From the NCBI RefSeq assembly GCF_003387165.1, contig NZ_QUMW01000016.1, positions 1 to 64,000 of the forward strand: a stretch of DNA of 64,000 bases, given 5' to 3'. Within the stretch, counting starts at the first letter, position 1. Each line of letters starts with the position of its first letter. The translations under genes were made by a program, and so were the position numbers. The stretch is from Jeotgalicoccus halotolerans. GTDB lineage: Bacteria; Bacillota; Bacilli; Staphylococcales; Salinicoccaceae. Under the pieces are notes generated by a model. That model did not search any database, was not told the DNA's origin, and worked only from the letters and a program-made list of their open reading frames with translations. Below, one piece after another: positions 39,243-47,777 of this stretch.

Positions 39243-39488
39243 TCACTCATCTAATGCCTGATTATTTTTGTCGATTCGCTTATAAGTTTTTTCAAGCAGC
39301 TGCTCGCTGTTTTTAGCAGCCACGATTTCACCGTCTACGAGAACAAAATAACTTTTGCTGCACAAACCGCAATTATTTGTGCATTCATAATCGACGACAT
39401 CGATTGCCGGATTTTCATCCAGCTGAGCATACACATCGTGAGTCCCTTTTTGCATATTAGCGTTGCAAAACTCTACAATTGTGTACAT
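39243..39488 (-). CDS. yuzB: YuzB/UPF0349 family protein
   Basis: 81 residues with the DUF1450 pattern: IVEFCNANM at the N-terminus and CTNNCGLC in the middle. The cysteines suggest metal or Fe-S binding; function unknown. Lies between nfu and hesB. GGAGGAG precedes the ATG. Confidence 0.88.
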   Translation of the reverse strand: MYTIVEFCNANMQKGTHDVYAQLDENPAIDVVDYECTNNCGLCSKSYFVLVDGEIVAAKNSEQLLEKTYKRIDKNNQALDE

Positions 39489-39517
39489 TGGTCATTCTCC
39501 TCCTCTGAAAATAAAAA

Positions 39518-39542
39518 AACTAGAGACAGTCTGTCTCTAGTT
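39518..39542 (-). terminator. Terminator after nfu
   Basis: Perfect 12-bp palindromic stem AACTAGAGACAG with complement around one base, followed on the minus strand by TTTTTTTATTTTC. Confidence 0.88.
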
Positions 39543-39547
39543 GCGAT

Positions 39548-39790
39548 TTAAAATACCTGCTCGATTTCAACAAAACCCGGTACTTCTTCAAGAAGTGCAC
39601 GTTCTATACCGGCTTTAAGAGTAATCGTTGAACTTGGGCATGTTCCGCATGCTCCGAGAAGTCTGAGCTTTACAATACCGTCTTCAACATCAACGAGTTC
39701 AACGTCTCCGCCATCACGCAGAAGGAACGGACGTAATTTATCTAATACTTCTTCAACTTGTTCGTACATTGTATCCTGACTGACTGCCAT
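39548..39790 (-). CDS. nfu: Nfu-type Fe-S cluster carrier
   Basis: 80 residues, a stand-alone NifU C-terminal domain with the cluster-binding pair GACGTCPSS (CxxC). Nfu in S. aureus matures enzymes such as aconitase. ATG start. Confidence 0.94.
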   Translation of the reverse strand: MAVSQDTMYEQVEEVLDKLRPFLLRDGGDVELVDVEDGIVKLRLLGACGTCPSSTITLKAGIERALLEEVPGFVEIEQVF

Positions 39791-39886
39791 ATTTAGTTCA
39801 CTCCAATCAATTTATGAGCATTACTTCGTATACAGTACATTATAATAGAAAGACACTTAAAAATCCATCATTTGAAAGTCTTATTT

Positions 39887-40417
39887 TTACGCCAGAACCA
39901 GTCCTCTTCCCATTAAAGTCCTTGCAAACATAACAGTCAGCACTGCAAGAATAATGTCCTTAATTATAAACGGAACGACAGCAGCCATCAGTATTTGAGT
40001 TAAGGACATCGGAGTTCCAATTACAGCACTCATAATAAACGAGAAGTACAATACGCCGCATATAAATATCGCACTCATGCCGAGCAGGGTAAAAACAATC
40101 ATTCTTTTAATATCTTCACTTCCGCCCATGGCAGTGATTACCACCCCTGGTATGAATCCAAGCACAAATCCGAAAGACGGTGAAACGAGAGAACCAAGCC
40201 CGCCTGATCCTGCAAAAACAGGAATGCCGATCAGGCCGATTCCGATATAAGCTATAATGGAAATGAGGCCCAGTTTTTTTCCGAGCAGCATACCGGCCAG
40301 CAGCACCATCGGCATCTGCATTGTAAATGGCACCGGTCCAAGCGGTATTCTAATCTGCGCACCAATTGCAATCAGCGCGGTAAATAAAGCAGCAAAAACA
40401 AGGTGTTTAGTTTTCAT
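39887..40417 (-). CDS. bioY: Biotin transporter substrate-binding component BioY
   Basis: S-component of the biotin ECF transporter, 176 residues, six helices, with IPLGPVPFTMQMPMVLLAG and the SPSFGFVLGFIPG segment typical of BioY. It either works with shared EcfAAT (not in this window) or alone. ATG 40417 follows AGGAG; an upstream in-frame ATG lies inside the BirA operator and is rejected. Expression is predicted to be repressed by biotinylated BirA. Confidence 0.94.
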   Translation of the reverse strand: MKTKHLVFAALFTALIAIGAQIRIPLGPVPFTMQMPMVLLAGMLLGKKLGLISIIAYIGIGLIGIPVFAGSGGLGSLVSPSFGFVLGFIPGVVITAMGGSEDIKRMIVFTLLGMSAIFICGVLYFSFIMSAVIGTPMSLTQILMAAVVPFIIKDIILAVLTVMFARTLMGRGLVLA

Positions 40418-40447
40418 ATCTTTTCTCCTGTTATTTAGTTTAGTTAT

Positions 40448-40476
40448 ATCATAACAGGAAAGCACCTTCATGTTAA
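40448..40476 (-). promoter_or_regulatory. bioY promoter
   Basis: Minus strand TTAACA (40471-40476), 17 bases, TATGAT (40448-40453). The -35 is embedded in the downstream BirA half-site. Confidence 0.75.
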
Positions 40477-40506
40477 CCATAAAAATTTAAAGGTTAACAT
40501 GAAGGT
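40464..40506. promoter_or_regulatory. BirA operator within a 15-bp palindrome
   Basis: TGTTAAC-N15-GTTAACA fits the Gram-positive BirA box. The symmetry extends outward: ACCTTCATGTTAACC (40464-40478) is perfectly complementary to 40492-40506, with 13 bases between. It covers the bioY -35 and begins 9 bases after the stop of the HAD gene. No U-tract follows. Confidence 0.85.
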
Positions 40507-40514
40507 TCATAAGT

Positions 40515-41276
40515 TTACAGCTTCCAGTCGTTAAGCGTACTAATCGTATACGCGGGCGGCACTCTTTTACTCATCACTTCTTCTTTTGAATGAACGCCGG
40601 TGCTAACGTGAATTGTATCGATACCGCCATTAATTCCAGTCATAATATCAGTATCGTAATTATCGCCGATCATCGCCACTTCTTCTTTAAGCATGCTGAG
40701 ACGCGCTAAAGCCCCGGTTAAAATATAGCTGTTCGGTTTCCCGGTGATAACCGGGCTTACTCCCGTCACTTCGCTGACCAGTTTAGCGAATGATCCGTTG
40801 CCCGGAGAGAAGCCGTAAGATGTTTTAATTTTTATATCAGGATTTGTTGCGAGAAACTGCGCTCCGTTTTGGATCAGCCGGCAGGCGGTAAGGATTTTCT
40901 CGAAAGTAATCGATGTGTCGAGCCCCATTACAACAGCATCCGGTGCATAATCATTAAAAACAGCAGTTCCATCATACGTCAGTGTATTTTTAAAACTTTC
41001 CGTGCCGATTATATATACAGACGGTGTGTCAAAGGCCTCTTGCAGATAAGCTTTCATAGCGTCAGCTGAAGTATATATATGATTTATTGCCGTCGTAAAC
41101 CCCATACTTTCAAATTTTTCCAGAATTTCAGACGGCTGTCTTGTCGCATTATTTGTCAGAAATAAATAGGGTATACCAGCCTTATTTAAACGGTCGATAA
41201 AGTTCACGGCGCCCTCAATAACTTTATCACCATTAAACATTGTACCATCAAGATCTATTAAGTACCCTTTATACAT
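40515..41276 (-). CDS. yutF: HAD-IIA phosphatase, NagD/YutF family
   Basis: 253 residues. Motif I DLDGTMFNG near 8, motif II FLTNNATR near 40, the HAD-IIA cap, and C-terminal GDNYDTDIMTG. Relatives dephosphorylate nucleotides or glycolytic side products. ATG 41276 overlaps the yutE stop by 8 bases, so coupling is likely; upstream in-frame ATGs lie in yutE. Confidence 0.92.
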   Translation of the reverse strand: MYKGYLIDLDGTMFNGDKVIEGAVNFIDRLNKAGIPYLFLTNNATRQPSEILEKFESMGFTTAINHIYTSADAMKAYLQEAFDTPSVYIIGTESFKNTLTYDGTAVFNDYAPDAVVMGLDTSITFEKILTACRLIQNGAQFLATNPDIKIKTSYGFSPGNGSFAKLVSEVTGVSPVITGKPNSYILTGALARLSMLKEEVAMIGDNYDTDIMTGINGGIDTIHVSTGVHSKEEVMSKRVPPAYTISTLNDWKL

Positions 41277-41697
41277 CTGTATCACTGCTGAAAGCTGTGA
41301 CTGCTTGCGGGTCATTTTTATAAAAGTGCTCAATACTCGCCTTAAAGTTTTTATAGGCGCTGATATTCTCTTTGAAATCTGCGCGCATTGCGGCATGATC
41401 TACCGACTGGTAATTTCTCGTCAGCTCTTTTCTCCACTTCAGTGTATTCTTAAACTTCTCAGCATCTTTTGGTCCTATAACTTTTTCCTGGGCCAGAATA
41501 TCCAGCACATCCTGATAGTTTCCCGGATCTCTTAAAATAAATGCATCGATAATCATATTGCCTACATCCACCGTCGCTTCTATAAGCATATGACATGCCC
41601 GCTCGAGCGCCAGGTTATTATCGGTATCAATCGTTTCTGCCAGTCCCTCAATGTAGTCGAGACGCGTGTTTAAAAGATTTTTATCCACAAAATACAT
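41269..41697 (-). CDS. yutE: DUF86/HepT-like protein YutE
   Basis: 142 residues, mostly helical, close in pattern to B. subtilis YutE (MYFVDKN, MLIEATVDVGNMIIDAFILRDPG). The HepT toxin motif R-x4-6-H-Y appears as RKELTRNY, without the His, and no MntA antitoxin gene is present. I read it as a conserved housekeeping DUF86 protein rather than a toxin. Function unknown. Confidence 0.85.
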   Translation of the reverse strand: MYFVDKNLLNTRLDYIEGLAETIDTDNNLALERACHMLIEATVDVGNMIIDAFILRDPGNYQDVLDILAQEKVIGPKDAEKFKNTLKWRKELTRNYQSVDHAAMRADFKENISAYKNFKASIEHFYKNDPQAVTAFSSDTDV

Positions 41698-41744
41698 TTC
41701 TACACCTCATCATTATTATTCTTTCTTATCATATCATACAAAAA

Positions 41745-41774
41745 AGAAGCCGGGTTTTACGACCCCGCCTCTTC
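41745..41774 (-). terminator. Terminator overlapping the 3' end of yutD
   Basis: GAAGCCGGGT pairs imperfectly with ACCCCGCCTCTTC; the stem includes the last yutD codons and is followed on the minus strand by TTTTTTGTATG. Confidence 0.65.
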
Positions 41775-42092
41775 TTTAATTTCTTCGCCAGACTCTTCAG
41801 CCTGCTCTTTTAACTCATGCTTTGAAACCTTCCTTAAAATAAAGTATGCACATCCAAAGTTGCAGTATTCATTCAGATACTCCTGGATGGCATTTACCCG
41901 CTTGTCAGGTTCCACTTTACGTTTTGAATTTTTATAAAAACCGGCAAGTCTTAGTTTTTCATAACCGACATCACCGACAATATAATCGTACTTGTTCAAT
42001 AGCTCGCTGTATTTTTCGATAAAAAGCTCTTCATTAAATGCATCGCGGTAGTTCTCCACGAGTTCAAAGTTCATATGATCAATTGTAATCAT
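41757..42092 (-). CDS. yutD: YutD family protein (DUF1027)
   Basis: 111 residues with the YutD core KYDYIVGDVGYEKLRLAGFYKN and CNFGCAYFILRK, plus an acidic C-terminal tail. Function unknown. ATG 42092 follows AAAGGGTG at 7 bases; a TTG at 42113 precedes that site. Confidence 0.88.
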   Translation of the reverse strand: MITIDHMNFELVENYRDAFNEELFIEKYSELLNKYDYIVGDVGYEKLRLAGFYKNSKRKVEPDKRVNAIQEYLNEYCNFGCAYFILRKVSKHELKEQAEESGEEIKEEAGS

Positions 42093-42146
42093 AGACGCAC
42101 ACCCTTTAATCAAACTGATACATTCATGATATCACAATTTTTACCA

Positions 42147-43730
42147 TTATGCGTTTTGTTTAGCTACCGGGCGGTAGATAAATTTAGCAATAATATAAAC
42201 TACAAGCAAGCCGATTATAACGCTCAGCAAACCAAAGTATACGTTAGCTGTATATCCGAGCACAACAAAGCCGAGCAGTCCGATTAAAGCTGAAGTTAAA
42301 GCATACGGCAACTGTGTCATAACGTGGACAATATGATCGCTGCCGGAACCGGTAGAAGACAGAATTGTCGAATCGGAAATCGGTGAACAGTGGTCTCCAA
42401 ATACACCGCCTGCAAGTACAGCTGCGATTGACGGGAGGAGTAATTCCGTTGCACCAAGTGCAATAATAATTTCTCCAGCAACAGGAATCAGTATGCCGTA
42501 AGAACCCCAGCTTGTACCTGTAGCAAGTGCCATAAAGCAACCAACAATAAATACTACTGCCGGCAGCAGCGCTACTGGAAGGCTTGAGTTTTCCACCATT
42601 GAACCAAGAACGCCGCCGGTGCCGAGTTCACTGATTAACCCGCCGATCATCCAGGCAAAAGTCAGTATAAGCATAGCCGGAAACATCGCGAAAAATCCTG
42701 TTTTAATACCGAGCCAGACATGTCTCTTGCTGAATTCATTATCATTTCTCGTATGTCTGAAGTAATAGAACAGTGCAAGCACGAGACCGATAATGCCTCC
42801 TGTAAGCAGTGAATGTGTCACGAGGGTACTTTCCAGCACAGGCATCAGACTCCAGGTCCCTGCTTCCATCGCACCGGTCACATACATCGCTCCGATTACT
42901 CCGACAGCAAGTCCTGCAATCGGAATAATTAAGGCGCTGGCACCTGCACCATCATGCACAGGCAGGTCTTCATCCTGTTCTGCAAATTCAGGCACTTTAT
43001 CACGTAATATTCCTTCGTTAATAGCCAGGTCCTCCTGTTTCTTCATCGGACCGATATCCAGTTTAAAAGAAATAACGATAAACATCATAACAAGTGCCGA
43101 GATAACATAAAAGTTCATTGGAATCATATACATAAAACTCTGAAAGGGTGATATATGTGTCATTCCAGCACCGATTAATATCGGTGCTGTCATTCCCATA
43201 ATACCTGCACCCCAGCTCGATACCGGTGACATAACGGCTACCGGTGATGCTGTCGTATCGACGAAATAAGCAAGTTTTGCCCGCGAAATATTATATTTAT
43301 CAGTGATCGGCTTAGCAACCTGTCCGACAATTAAAGCACTGAAGTAATCATCGATAAACACTATAATTCCAAGCACTGCAGTCATAAAACCTGCACCGCG
43401 GCGCGTTTTAACTTTTGTCAGCGCCCAATTCGTAAACGCTCGCGCGCCGCCTGACATATTCATAAATGCTGTCATAATTCCGAGCAGTGTTAAAAATATT
43501 AATATGTAGGCATTCCATGTGTTCAGTCCGCCGTCTTCAATAAATATGCCGAGAAACGAATCGAACAGCAGTTTAAAAAATTCTCCAAAGTGTCCATTCG
43601 CAATAACGAAGGCTGATGTAATAATTCCCGCACCGAGACTGATGCCTACTCTTCTTGTTATTACTACGAGTATGAGTGTAATTAATGGCGGGATCAGCGG
43701 CATATATTCCCAATTTAAAAATGACTCCAT
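42147..43730 (-). CDS. NhaC-superfamily transporter, probable lysine transporter
   Basis: 527 residues, about 11-12 helices, NhaC fold (IVFIDDYFSALIVGQV, TASPVAVMSPVSSWGA, GDHCSPISDSTILSSTGS). By homology alone it would be called a Na+/H+ antiporter. Its leader, however, is a lysine riboswitch, and lysine-riboswitch-linked NhaC proteins (LysW) have been predicted to carry lysine. I therefore favour lysine uptake or exchange driven by an ion gradient. ATG after AGGAGGA. Monocistronic. Confidence 0.88.
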   Translation of the reverse strand: MESFLNWEYMPLIPPLITLILVVITRRVGISLGAGIITSAFVIANGHFGEFFKLLFDSFLGIFIEDGGLNTWNAYILIFLTLLGIMTAFMNMSGGARAFTNWALTKVKTRRGAGFMTAVLGIIVFIDDYFSALIVGQVAKPITDKYNISRAKLAYFVDTTASPVAVMSPVSSWGAGIMGMTAPILIGAGMTHISPFQSFMYMIPMNFYVISALVMMFIVISFKLDIGPMKKQEDLAINEGILRDKVPEFAEQDEDLPVHDGAGASALIIPIAGLAVGVIGAMYVTGAMEAGTWSLMPVLESTLVTHSLLTGGIIGLVLALFYYFRHTRNDNEFSKRHVWLGIKTGFFAMFPAMLILTFAWMIGGLISELGTGGVLGSMVENSSLPVALLPAVVFIVGCFMALATGTSWGSYGILIPVAGEIIIALGATELLLPSIAAVLAGGVFGDHCSPISDSTILSSTGSGSDHIVHVMTQLPYALTSALIGLLGFVVLGYTANVYFGLLSVIIGLLVVYIIAKFIYRPVAKQNA

Positions 43731-43761
43731 TTTTCTTCCTCCTAAATTTTTTCAATAAAAA

Positions 43762-43800
43762 AAATCATAAATACGCTGACAGTGCACGCATTTATGATTT
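43762..43800 (-). terminator. Riboswitch terminator before NhaC-type gene
   Basis: AAATCATAAATACG (43762-43775) pairs with CGCATTTATGATTT (43787-43800), followed on the minus strand by a run of T. It should form when lysine is bound and stop transcription before the transporter gene. Confidence 0.88.
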
Positions 43801-43810
43801 ATCTATTAAA

Positions 43811-43966
43811 TGTAGCGCATCATGTAACTGACAGTGTCCAGCCTGTTAAACTGAACCCCAGAACAAATACCTGCCGGTATCATCCTTCGGCTCTTGTCCC
43901 TTTCAAGTATCCTTAAACGCATGCCTGCTGAAATACTTTACTGTTGAAAAGAGCAACCTCTACTTT
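43811..43966 (-). ncRNA. Lysine riboswitch (L-box)
   Basis: Minus strand carries the conserved core: GTAGAGGTTGC at the 5' end, CAACAGTAA, GAAAGGGACAAGAGCCGAAGG, CTGGGG and the closing GCGCTAC. P1 forms from GTAG and CTAC. A terminator and the transporter gene follow. The order and spacing fit the L-box. Confidence 0.87.
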
Positions 43967-43985
43967 ATTTATTTGATTACTTAAC

Positions 43986-43994
43986 ATTATAGCA
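43986..43994 (-). promoter_or_regulatory. Extended -10 promoter of the lysine leader
   Basis: Minus strand TGCTATAAT, an extended -10 box, some 20 bases upstream of the riboswitch core; no good -35 is needed for this class. Confidence 0.65.
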
Positions 43995-44012
43995 TATCCC
44001 GGTTTTAAAAAA

Positions 44013-45332
44013 CTATAAACATTCTATATAATTTTTTACAAGATCGCGCAGCAGGTCCGGCATAATATACTCCTTTTTCGAATATCTGAACTGCGGGAAA
44101 ATCCTGCCGAAAGTGTACATATCAAGCGTTCCAAGCTTATATTTTTTCTTCTCATCGATGAGTTCGTTATCGATATAATACTCGCGTTCCGATTGGATAT
44201 ACTGGATATTATTCGTTACAAAACAGCCGAAAATGTCTCCTCTGAAGCCGAGACCGCGCACGATTTCATCTTTATACTCCTGACGGTTCGCCTGGGTAAA
44301 TATTTCTTTCATCTCGCGTCCAGTCAACTCTATTTGAACAGCATTAATGGCGTGCGGCAGCACTTTATGCAAGTCATATTCAGTCAGTGCTCCCCCTTCA
44401 AACGGACTCGCAATAAGTCCCGTATGAATGAGCCCTGCATCACTGGCCGTAAAATCTTTAAGTATATACGCAAGGAGCGAGCTGAAGCGTCCAACCGAAT
44501 AAAGTCGCCGGTCTATCGGCAGTGCCGCTTCTTTAATGACTGTATTTTTTAATTTGGCTTTGCCTATATCATAATAATCGTTTTCGACCTGGGATAAGAT
44601 ATCTGATTCAATCAGCGCAGCTTTTTTCGCGGTAAGCCTGCCATTTTCAAAAGTGAGAGTGACTTCCCCGATATATTCACCGTATCTCCCGGCTGCTGCA
44701 AGCAGCACACCATTAACGCGCTCTCCTTTTTCAAAATAGTGATGCGTATGGGATGATAAAATTAAATCAATTTCAGGAAATCTATTAGCCAGAGTCTCGT
44801 CGTCATACATACCGAGATGACTCATCATAACAATAACGTCCACCTTTGGTTCGAGTTCCCTTAAATATTTTTCTATCCAGTCAAAAGCATCTGCCACTTC
44901 CCAATCCAGTGCCAGATAAAATGGAGTAAACTCAACTGTTGCTGCAATGAATCCGATTTTTATCCCGCCGGTTTCCTTTATAGTATACGGTTTAAAATAA
45001 GGCTGTTTACTTCCTGCTTCACGCAGATTGGCACAGATGACATCGAACTCTGCATCATCGTATAAATGCTTCAGCTGCTCTTTGGTCAGCGTGATTCCTT
45101 CATTATTCCCGAGTGTCGCTACGTCGCACGTTGCATTATTCAACAATTCGATATTGCCCTTTCCGAGCGTCGCTTCTGTATAAGGATGTGAACGGTCAAC
45201 ATGGTCGCCGATATCGACATAAAACATATTATTTCTGTACTGTCGTCTTTTATTTTTTATGAAGCTCGTAAACTTCATATAATTATGTAATGCACTGTGT
45301 ATATCATTAGTATGATAAATTTTCACTTCCAT
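44013..45332 (-). CDS. Metallophosphatase / 5'-nucleotidase family protein (YunD-like)
   Basis: 439 residues: N-terminal calcineurin-like domain (HTNDIHSALHN near 8, DIGDHVDR, LGNNE near 96, MMSHLG, SSHTHH near 192) and C-terminal 5'-nucleotidase domain. There is no signal peptide, so it acts in the cytoplasm, as B. subtilis YunD would. Substrate not defined. Followed 11 bases upstream by the yunE-like gene; probably one operon with the next two. Confidence 0.88.
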   Translation of the reverse strand: MEVKIYHTNDIHSALHNYMKFTSFIKNKRRQYRNNMFYVDIGDHVDRSHPYTEATLGKGNIELLNNATCDVATLGNNEGITLTKEQLKHLYDDAEFDVICANLREAGSKQPYFKPYTIKETGGIKIGFIAATVEFTPFYLALDWEVADAFDWIEKYLRELEPKVDVIVMMSHLGMYDDETLANRFPEIDLILSSHTHHYFEKGERVNGVLLAAAGRYGEYIGEVTLTFENGRLTAKKAALIESDILSQVENDYYDIGKAKLKNTVIKEAALPIDRRLYSVGRFSSLLAYILKDFTASDAGLIHTGLIASPFEGGALTEYDLHKVLPHAINAVQIELTGREMKEIFTQANRQEYKDEIVRGLGFRGDIFGCFVTNNIQYIQSEREYYIDNELIDEKKKYKLGTLDMYTFGRIFPQFRYSKKEYIMPDLLRDLVKNYIECL

Positions 45333-45343
45333 ACGAGCACTCC

Positions 45344-46165
45344 TTAAAGAATTGTTTGTAAAATCAAGTATGCACCGAGTATAAACAGGACGGTCCGGAG
45401 CAGTACTACTAAACCGTCCGAATTGAACCGCTGATTAATTTTAACTCCGGCAGTCGCTCCGATGATAGCAGCAGGAACGAGCATCAGTATATACGTATAA
45501 ACGACGTTATTCTGGAGCACGTGGCCGAAGGCTGATGATACACCTGAGAAAAATACCATCATCATGCTCGTGCCGATAGCAATTGTCGGCGGCATTCTGA
45601 AAACCATCAGCATGAGCGGAGTCATCAGAACCCCGCCTCCTATACCGAACAGACCCGTTATAAATCCGACGAAAAAAGTTATCGTAATTGCAAGATAAGG
45701 CGGAAATCCGTAATGGTAAATGTTACCCATATTATCACGGTGCGGTTTTAAGTACTTAGGATTCTGGAATACTTTCATCGGTTTAATTTTCTTTCTGATA
45801 ACGAGAAGTATACTGATAAAAATTAGAAATACACCGAAATACAGATTAAAGCTGTCCACCGTAAATAAACTGCTGGCATAAGATCCCGCGAACGCCCCCG
45901 GCATCAGTCCAATCAGAAATAAAATGCCGTTCTCTCTATCCACCTGCTTATTGCGCGCATATGAAATCATCGCACTCATGCCCGTGAATATCAGCAGCAT
46001 ACTCGATGTCCCGACAGCAGTCTGGGGTGTTATTGCCGGCAGCAGGCCGAGCTCAAGACCAAAAAACATCAGGGCCGGAACAACAATAACACCCCCGCCG
46101 ATACCGACGAGCGAGCCCAGTATTGAAGAAAGCAGACCTATCAGTAAAAGAACGATAAATTCCAT
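45344..46165 (-). CDS. TauE/SafE sulfite-exporter family permease (YunE-like)
   Basis: 273 residues, about eight helices with the twin repeats GSLVGIGGGVIVVPAL near 16 and GLFGIGGGVLMTPL near 170. Family members move sulfite, sulfoacetate or other organosulfur anions; substrate unknown. Lies 12 bases after the yunF-like gene. Confidence 0.9.
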   Translation of the reverse strand: MEFIVLLLIGLLSSILGSLVGIGGGVIVVPALMFFGLELGLLPAITPQTAVGTSSMLLIFTGMSAMISYARNKQVDRENGILFLIGLMPGAFAGSYASSLFTVDSFNLYFGVFLIFISILLVIRKKIKPMKVFQNPKYLKPHRDNMGNIYHYGFPPYLAITITFFVGFITGLFGIGGGVLMTPLMLMVFRMPPTIAIGTSMMMVFFSGVSSAFGHVLQNNVVYTYILMLVPAAIIGATAGVKINQRFNSDGLVVLLRTVLFILGAYLILQTIL

Positions 46166-46177
46166 GACTCCAGCCCC

Positions 46178-47026
46178 TTAGAATAATTTCAGTTGCTTCG
46201 GTGCAAGCCCGCTGTACTCTATACCCAGCATGCTGATCAGCTGTTTTGCGTTGCCGGCCGCATGCCCTCCTGAGTTATTATTAAAAACGATATAAATATC
46301 CTTTGTTTTATGCTGGAGTATATTGACCTGTTTTTGTAACCACTCCAGTTCCTGTCTGTTATAATTATATAAATAACGGACCTCCCGCCACTCTTCCGAA
46401 GTCCGGTTCTGCTGCGTCCAGCCATGAAGATTGCGGCCGTGCAGACGGATAAATGCAGTATCATCTGTGACGCGGTTAATAAAAGGAACTGAACCGATTC
46501 CTGCTTGCGGCTCATCGCATATACTGTGAATTACTTCGCTGTCGTGCAGAAATTCCAGTGTATCTTCCTTATATTCATCACTGAACCATGTCTGGTTGCG
46601 GAACTCCACTGCGACTTTAAAAGGTTTCAGCAGGTCCGCCGCAAATTTTACATAGCGGATGTTTTTGCTGCCGCAGTCAAACCATGGCGGAAACTGCAGC
46701 AGAACAAATGCGAGTTTGTTTCTGTGAAACATAGGCATCAGCATTTCCCTGTACGCGGCAAAGACATCCTTAATAGAATCATAGTGACCTCTGTAATCGC
46801 TGTGCCCCGTCATAAATTGGTGGGCTTTTACTGCGAATTTGAAAGTTTCCGGTGTCTGGTCGCACCATTTTTCTATCGTTGACTGCCGCTGTACTGCGTA
46901 GTATGTTGAATCAAGCTCAACGATTGGAAAATGTGAAGCATATGTAATTAACTTATCTTTTTTATTTGAAAGCTCGGTGTACAGCGAATCGTGGTCGCCC
47001 CACCCTGTCAGTCCTATATAAATCAT
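46178..47026 (-). CDS. DUF72 family protein (YunF-like)
   Basis: 282 residues of the DUF72 TIM-barrel type: MIYIGLTGWGDH, ELDSTYYAVQ, FKFAVKAHQFMTGH, VAVEFRNQTWF, FIRLHGRN and IVFNNNSGGHAAGNA. Function unknown. ATG after AAGGTGA. Divergent from fetA with a 49-base gap. Confidence 0.9.
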   Translation of the reverse strand: MIYIGLTGWGDHDSLYTELSNKKDKLITYASHFPIVELDSTYYAVQRQSTIEKWCDQTPETFKFAVKAHQFMTGHSDYRGHYDSIKDVFAAYREMLMPMFHRNKLAFVLLQFPPWFDCGSKNIRYVKFAADLLKPFKVAVEFRNQTWFSDEYKEDTLEFLHDSEVIHSICDEPQAGIGSVPFINRVTDDTAFIRLHGRNLHGWTQQNRTSEEWREVRYLYNYNRQELEWLQKQVNILQHKTKDIYIVFNNNSGGHAAGNAKQLISMLGIEYSGLAPKQLKLF

Positions 47027-47075
47027 TAAATCACCTTACTTCATTTTAGCACATTTACATTGGAGGATATTAATC

Positions 47076-47777
47076 ATGGAGATTATTCAGTTTGAAAATG
47101 TCAGCCATCAGGAAATACTCCGTAATATATCGGGTTTTTTCAGAGAAAATAAAATTACGACTTTTATCGGCCCGAGCGGTGCAGGCAAGACTACCTGCCT
47201 GAAACATATTAACGGTTTACTCTCTCCTGATTCCGGCAGTGTATTTTACCGCGGTGAAGATATTAAAAATATAGATATTACCGGTCTCAGAAAAAGAGCC
47301 GGCATGGCATTTCAAAGCGCACCGATGTTCGCAGGCACCGTATACGATAATTTAAATCTGCCGCTTCAAATATTTAATGACAAGCTGAGTCAGGAACGTG
47401 CGGCAAATCTTCTCAGCATGGTAGAACTTAGTGAAGATTTTTTATACCGTAAAATAAACACCTTATCCGGAGGAGAGAAAAGCCGTATTTCATTAGCCCG
47501 GACCTTTGTCTCTCGTCCGGAAGTACTGCTGCTTGATGAAATTACATCAAGCCTTGATTACACACTCGTCAGAGAGATTGAACGGCTCGTAATGAAGCTG
47601 CAGCAAGAACACGGACTGACTGTTATTTGGGTAACACATGACCTTGCCCAGGCTGAACGCGTCAGTGATGATATCTGGTTCTTAAACAGTGGCGAACTGC
47701 TGCTCCAGGGGCCGATAGAAAGTTTATATAATTCAAATAATACTTTTATACAGCAATTTTTAAAGGGGGAACGGTGA
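47076..47777 (+). CDS. fetA: ABC transporter ATP-binding protein (FetA-like)
   Basis: 233-residue ATPase with Walker A GPSGAGKTT (33-41), Q-loop, signature LSGGEKSRISLART and Walker B VLLLDEITSSLD, His-loop WVTHD. With the UPF0014 permease downstream it forms a FetAB-type pair; in E. coli this exports iron. No Fur-type box was recognised in the short upstream gap. Confidence 0.88.
   Translation: MEIIQFENVSHQEILRNISGFFRENKITTFIGPSGAGKTTCLKHINGLLSPDSGSVFYRGEDIKNIDITGLRKRAGMAFQSAPMFAGTVYDNLNLPLQIFNDKLSQERAANLLSMVELSEDFLYRKINTLSGGEKSRISLARTFVSRPEVLLLDEITSSLDYTLVREIERLVMKLQQEHGLTVIWVTHDLAQAERVSDDIWFLNSGELLLQGPIESLYNSNNTFIQQFLKGER

Noticed and set aside
41269-41697. HepT-type toxin of a HepT/MntA system
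   Set aside because: The His of the toxin motif is absent, no nucleotidyltransferase partner is adjacent, and the sequence follows the housekeeping YutE pattern.
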